Shown piece after piece: positions 58,819-64,000 of a DNA stretch of 64,000 nt (the first letter of the stretch is position 1; each line of letters opens with the position of its first letter). The notes under the pieces are model-generated. The model made no database searches and was not told where the DNA came from. It was given only the letters and a program-made list of their open reading frames with translations. The position numbers and the translations under genes were made by a program. This DNA comes from Rhizoctonia solani (lineage: Eukaryota > Basidiomycota > Agaricomycetes > Cantharellales > Ceratobasidiaceae). Where the stretch lies: NCBI RefSeq assembly GCF_016906535.1, contig NC_057376.1:1364001-1428000 (forward strand), written 5' to 3'.

Positions 58819-61335
58819 ATGGATGGACTAGTTCTAAATCTCGCTGGGCCAAGCACCGGTGCACCTGCACGCAAAGTGGTAAACAAAAAAGGAGGGAGAT
58901 GGACGGACAGGTGTGTGTACTGAATCATGTTGGTGCTAATTATTCAAACGAAAACCGGATAGAGTCAAGGCCAAGAACTTTCAGAAGCGAATTGAGAAAC
59001 GAAGAGGCAAGGCGGCCGAGCCCCAATCCCAGCATGCAACTGTTCCTAAGGCGGCTACATCCACATCCAAGGTCGACAAACCTGCCCCCAAGAAGCCTCG
59101 AAATTCAACAGGAGAGACACCAGCAAAATCGAACCCCAAGCCTGCTGCTCCTTCACAAGCACCACGCACCCAAATCATCTCTTCCCTATTCTCATACAAC
59201 CCCAAAATCGAACCAGCTCCTCAGCCCATACCCGGTCCATCCAAGCCTATCGGAAAACCTAGCAATGCGCCACTCACGGACTCATCCACGTTTGAAGGCC
59301 TGGGTCTCGACCCCCTCATTACCGCGCACATACAGACCAAATTGGGAATCTCGAAACCGACGTTGGTGCAACGGGCCTCCCTCACCGCTCTCACTCACCA
59401 ATCAGCCACAACGGACCGAGACGCATTTATTCAGTCACAAACCGGTTCCGGAAAGACGCTCGCATTCTTATTGCCGATTATTCAAGACCTCTTGCCCCTC
59501 AGCTCTCTCTCGTACATTGACCGCTCGATCGGAACGTTGGCGATAATCATCGCCCCACTCGCGAACTTGCTAAACAGATATCGGATGTACTCGAGCAGTT
59601 GCTCACGATGCGCCTGCGTCCGAGAACAGGGGATGCCGAAGCAGATCAAGACGCTGGCCCACGGCTGACAAGGTGGCTAGTGTCAGGATTATTGACTGGT
59701 GGAGCAACCCGCGCACACGAAAAAGCTCGCTTAAGAAAAGGTGTGCCGATACTGGTGTCCACACCCGGTCGGCTGCTCGATCACTTGCAAAACACCGAGT
59801 CATTCAATGTGTCCAAATGTCGATGGCTGGTTCTCGACGAAGCAGATAGATTGATGGAGCTTGGTTTCGAAGAGACACTCGTCGGGATTCTAAAAGCTCT
59901 AGATTCGAGACGAAGATGACAGAAATGGCGGTTAAGGAGGGAATTCTGGGAAGGGAAGTGGGTGGATGGGATTGGGAACGACGAAGAAGGACAATCTTGT
60001 GTTCCGCGACAATCAGAGAGGACGTTCAAAAACTTGCTGGGATGGCTCTACAACAACCTATTGTGATCAAGGCTACTTCCAACGATTTGACTGCATCCAC
60101 ACCCGCCACAAAAGAGGAAACAGCGCAGCGGATAAATTCACCCCTCCATCACAACTGTCCCAGAAATATGTCGTGGTACCTCTAAAACAGCGCTTGGTTG
60201 CGCTCATTTCGTTGCTGCGGATGTTACTCGCCAAGGGACGAGCAGGTGCGAGGATCATCGTGTTTATGAGCTGCACGGATTCGGTTGATTTTCATTGGAG
60301 ACTGTTGGGAGAAGCAAGTATGGACAATAGCGATAGCGAACACGAAACCTCCGAGAGTAAAGACAAGGAAGAAGACGAGGGAGAGCCGATCGCCGTAAAA
60401 TCATCTCTCCTGCCTAATACTTCAGTATACAGGCTCCACGGTTCACTTCCCCTTCCACACGTCTCGCATCACTCAACGCGTTCTCTGGGAAAAACAAGGG
60501 CAAGACTCAAGTACCATCAACGGAGAGTGGATCTTGTTTGTACTTCTGTCGCCTCGCGTGGGCTTGACTTGCCGCTCGTCCGTGCGGTCGTTCAATATGA
60601 CTTGCCAACCGAAGGGGGTGCAACCGAGTACGTACACAGAGTCGGAAGAACCGCGCGAGCTGGAAAAGGTGGAGAGGCATGGGCGATCGTTGGCCCAAGC
60701 GAGACGGAGTGGGTGGGGTGGGTCGAGAAGCATATGGAGCAGACAGATAAAGGGGAGGGATCAAAGCAATTGGTACAAGTGGGGGTCGAGGACGTTTTGA
60801 AAGATGGGTTTGGAGGAAGGGGGAGAGAGTACGAAGATCGTGCTACTGAGGTTCAACTTGTTTTTGAGCGATGGATTTTGAAGCAAGATAAGGTATGTCT
60901 TGAAATAATTTGTGTATAAAAATCCGGTCTCTTACCGCATATAAATGAACAGAACGCTTCCCTTGCGCGAAAAGCATTCCAATCTCATATGCGTGCATAT
61001 GCGACGCATCCAGCGGACGAAAAGCATATGTTCCATGTTCGGAACCTTCATTTAGGACATTTAGCCAAAGCGTTTGGTTTACGGATGCTCCTGGTGCTGT
61101 TTCCAAGCCTAACACAAAATCTAAATCCGCCTCCAAAGTAAAGTCCAAATCCAAGGCCGAATCGGGGCCAAGTCCAAGCGAAAACGAGGCACGACTCGTC
61201 GGACGACGAAGATGAGGCAGAAACTGAAGTCAGGATGAGAAAGCCGTTCGTGCGCAAGGCAGGATGTCTAAAAGGGGGGCGTACTCGTTGCAAGTGGTGC
61301 ATCAGAGTTCCAAGTTACGGGCAGAGATTACCTAG
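58819..61335 (+). CDS. DBP7: DEAD-box RNA helicase DBP7/DDX31; multiple frame breaks
   Basis: Nucleolar helicase for early 60S assembly. [20 protein letters not shown] and KKGGRWTDR precede a Lys/Pro-rich region. Core motifs follow: [20 protein letters not shown] (Q motif), [20 protein letters not shown] (I), the expected PTREL box broken at about 59555, then [15 protein letters not shown]. Further motifs are [33 protein letters not shown] (DEAD), [20 protein letters not shown] (SAT), [20 protein letters not shown] and [20 protein letters not shown] (VI). The C-terminal [20 protein letters not shown] matches Dbp7. Frame breaks occur near 59555, 59917, 60125, 60455, about 60531-60538, 61083 and further on, each explained by one missing base. 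The stop is uncertain: 61335 assumes repaired frames. Confidence 0.85.
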
Positions 61336-61432
61336 AAAAGCTTGTAGGAAAGAAATGAAGGTGAAAGCTAGTATTACGGACGACTATCTAGGTATACAGT
61401 GAATAGTAATTACACGATACCGGTCTACAGAA

Positions 61433-63144
61433 CTATTTCCTGAGAGGGTCGGGCGTAAGCGACCGACTGGGCCCTCTACTCGAACCCATCAAATCAAACT
61501 CAATCTCCTCGTTCGGAGTATAAGGACGGATACGAGCAGAAGCATCACCTGCTTGTTCCTTTTTAATTGCCTCCCACTCAACTCTGAAAAACACCCAAAC
61601 CCAACGACGAGTAACTTCCAGTGCTTCCATTAAAAATACGCTCGATTCTAGTTCTTCAACTGTATCTAGATGAGTAGATAACTTGAGCGACCAAGTGAAG
61701 CGTAGGAAGAGGTTGAGGAAGATGACAAGGTAATAGACCAATGAGTCTCGGAAAAGAAGGTTGTCTCGGAGACCAAATGGGTAGGGTGCTCTTTCTCGCA
61801 TGATACCATCGGCATCGGAATACGTAGACCCTGGAGCGGATAATCCAGCGGATGAGTTTGTACGGGAGAGTAAAATTAAGGAGGAGATGACCGGCCAGAT
61901 CGTGGGGGCCGGAGGAGTGGTGACCTTGGAGGCATTGCGGCGTGTTGAGCAGGCCATGTCGATGGCTTGAGCAAGGTGAGGCCCCAATCATTTGTAACGT
62001 CCCACCAGAAGGAATAGACTGAGTTTACTACAACAGCCAGTAACCTTTACAAAGCGTTTAAGATAATCATACCAAGAAAGGAGTAAAACACCCTCACCAC
62101 AGCTTGAAAACCTTATTATCAAAGTAGCCCGAACTGGATATCTCTCCCTCGGGCTTGGCATCCAGCGGGCCGGTCGGCGACGTACGCTGGGCGAGCGACA
62201 AGAAAATAACGGGGAACGCAGTTGCGTATTTTATCGCGTTGGCGAGTGCCCGCCCTGATTTACGTTGGGAGCCTATGTATTCCATCATACATTGTCGAAA
62301 TCGGATAGCGTAAGGAAGGCTGAAAGGTATAAGTATTAGAACACCGCATAGAAAAAATATATACTCACGCCATCATAATTGGTACTAATGACTCGGAGAT
62401 GCCGCCCACTGTCTTTGCGCGCAGGAGTGTCCCCTTGGGAAGTATCATACATACGGATATCCAGACATCCGCAATGACTTTGGCAAATGAAGTAAATACA
62501 TCTGCCAATATAACATCTGAAAAATAGACTGGATCAGAAGAAGGCGAAGAGAGACACCTCCACAAGGACCTGCAAGAATACTAAGAAACGAAATGGGTCG
62601 CACGACTATACAAACATACCTCAGAAATCTCATGCGTTCTCGCTTCATCAACACATCCAAGGGACATAGGAGCCCGACGACAATTCCTGCACCCGTAAGT
62701 GCTGGGAGTATTTTGTACATGTCCATGGCCTCTCCATCTCCAGCCGTGATAAGGCGAAAGTAGAGCCAACCAAATCCTACCCATGTGCCGTACACCATAA
62801 AAAGTTTATAAACAGACTTGTAGAGAGTAACAGCCTCGAGCGATGAGAGATCATACGGAAGCTGTGGTTGGCGTGCTGTGGGTAGTGGTGTAGGTGGACT
62901 GGAGGACTGGACTTTGTCGCGTCGAAGATCCAGAACCCAGATAGTGTCAATACCCAGAACATGTAACACATGCAGGTTTGCTGCCCAAAAGAATATCCCG
63001 AGACCTGTATCATATTAAATAAGCATGTTTATTTGTGGATGGTTGACACTCACCGACAAGAAGGAAAACGCGATATGGCAGCGGGAATGAAGAGTGGAAA
63101 ACCGGAAGGTCAACGTGGAAAGGAGCGTCCTCGGGATTGTTCAT
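61433..63144 (-). CDS. ERD1: ERD1-like EXS-domain membrane protein
   Basis: Multispanning Golgi protein of the EXS family (ERD1, SYG1, XPR1). In yeast, Erd1 helps retain Golgi glycosyltransferases and recycles Golgi phosphate. ATG 63144: MNNPEDAPFHVDLPVFHSSF, then GLGIFFWAANLHVLHVLGID and YKSVYKLFMVYGTWVGFGWL. The EXS core reads PVYFSDVILADVFTSFAKVI, ADVWISVCMILPKG, VPYAIRFRQCMMEYIGSQRK and GRALANAIKYATAFPVIFLS. It continues with FWWDVTNDWGLTLLKP, FRDSLVYYLVIFLNLFLRFT and EALEVTRRWVWVFFRVEWEA, ending SRSLTPDPLRK. At least one frame change lies between 61870 and 61985. No SPX domain is present, as expected for ERD1. Confidence 0.87.
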
Positions 63145-63498
63145 TGTGCGCTAGTGTCCACACTGTGAATAATATTTCCATTTCGTATGTCTTATACTTA
63201 CAGATCAGTGAAGCATATCCTGTATTCTACGAGTCAAAGTGCGGTCGAACAACGAACAAATAGAGTTCTAGAGCAACGTATCCATCGCACAGCCACGCGC
63301 TTAGGATCAAACCTATAATTACCTGCATATGTTCGAGTGATCGAGCGTACCCAGCGAACATGGATCTCTAAAGGGGATTTATACACGCATATACATTATA
63401 GTTTCAACTCAAGTGACATGTTTGTTTCATTGAACTTATAGTATGCGTAAAGTAACGAATTCAAATCCGTGAGATAAACCTCCAACAAGATAATAGCA

Positions 63499-64000
63499 TT
63501 ACATCCCCCCACCCCCCACCCCCGACTGAAACACTGTAGTAACCTCAAATAAGTACCAGAAGGACCTCAAGGTTCGAGCACCTACCATAATCTGCTCGGG
63601 TTCCGACCGCTCCTTCCCCAGTTGCGGACATGTGAGAGATGGTAGAGCACGATATTCGCACACCCTGTAGTGGGGCAAAGATAGAAGCAACGCAAGTCAA
63701 TACCAAGTAGACAAACGGATATCAAGAAACGTACAACACAACAATCGCCTCTATCATCATCCGAATTAACCACAAACGGCTGGCGAATACAATCAATATC
63801 CCAGCCTCGCAAACCCACACTTGAAAAGGGTCTTCCGTCCGCATTGGCATAGTCTCCTATAAATGCTTGTACATGTTCGGCACTAGAGCTAATTCGATGT
63901 TTCAAAGCAGAGACAGAACCAGCTCTAGAGCGCCGATTCTCGGAGACACCTTTCTTTGGATTCACGGCTACTATCGAGTTGTGCTCCGTGGGGTGAGTTT
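63499..64000 (-). CDS. 3' part of an unknown gene running off the right edge
   Basis: Three exons join in frame. The first runs from the window edge (NPKKGVSENRRSRAGSVSAL, then SSSAEHVQAFIGDYANADGR and GLRGWDIDCIRQPFVV) to a GTACGT donor near 63733. The second is GVRISCSTISHMSATGEGAV then GTRADY. The last is VFQSGVGGGGM and stop at 63499-63501. I do not recognise the family. The 5' part lies outside the window. It sits 355 bp upstream of, and on the same strand as, the ERD1-like gene. Confidence 0.5.

Noticed and set aside
1759..61270. Programmed -1 ribosomal frameshifting to explain the repeated breaks
   Set aside because: The breaks have no common slippery heptamer or downstream pseudoknot that I can see, and many per gene would make yield negligible. 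Assembly deletion is simpler.

Overview
The window looks like nuclear DNA of a filamentous basidiomycete. An Agaricomycete of the Rhizoctonia/Ceratobasidium kind is my guess from general familiarity, not from a search. Genes are dense on both strands and split by many short GT-AG introns (about 40-65 nt). The gene set is fungal: KRE6, RAX2, LSB6, REI1, MRP51 and DBP7 homologues. Almost every gene was assembled by eye across introns. Outer limits are better supported than inner splice sites.

Layout. 0.8-7 kb: a METTL16-type U6 snRNA m6A methyltransferase (-), divergent from a glycerol-3-phosphate acyltransferase (+), then ferrochelatase (-). 7.4-11.2 kb: mitochondrial ribosomal protein MRP51 (+) and a Ser-rich protein of unknown function (-). 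12.7-21.7 kb: threonine deaminase ILV1, type II phosphatidylinositol 4-kinase and tRNA m2G methyltransferase TRM11, all +. 22.5-24.2 kb: a membrane protein of unknown function. 24.6-24.7 kb: a U6 spliceosomal snRNA gene (-). 24.9-29.4 kb: a RAX2-type cell-polarity protein with a C-terminal SH3 domain (+). 29.7-36.6 kb: REI1 (-), a 2-oxoglutarate/Fe(II) oxygenase (+), NSA2 (-) and YIP1 (+). 37-44.5 kb, all -: a secreted M43 (pappalysin-like) metalloprotease, an unknown protein, an intracellular LysM protein and KRE6/SKN1 glucan-synthesis protein. 46.9-49.4 kb: a BCS1-like AAA ATPase (+). 50.6-55 kb: a G-protein alpha subunit and the vitamin B6 glutaminase PDX2 (both -). 57.5-61.3 kb: a BAG-domain co-chaperone and the DEAD-box helicase DBP7 (both +). 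61.4-64 kb: an ERD1/EXS membrane protein (-) and the 3' part of an unknown gene running off the right edge (-).

These are mostly unlinked housekeeping functions: lipid and haem synthesis, ribosome assembly, membrane traffic, cell wall, amino acid and vitamin synthesis. There is no operon logic. Several pairs share divergent promoters, and CACGTG palindromes recur in promoter-length spacers.

The most striking cross-window pattern is a set of about thirty reading-frame breaks in ten otherwise well conserved genes (METTL16, MRP51, RAX2, M43 protease, LysM, KRE6, BCS1-like, BAG, DBP7, ERD1). Nearly all are repaired by adding one base, usually inside a short homopolymer, while thirteen other genes read cleanly. 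This favours single-base assembly deletions over pseudogenes. I found no CRISPR array, transposon or obvious novel multi-gene system. The best biological leads are a 14-nt microexon in ferrochelatase, a U6 snRNA with a 3' UACG-capped hairpin, a RAX2-SH3 fusion, and a 22-bp hairpin element in an intergenic region.
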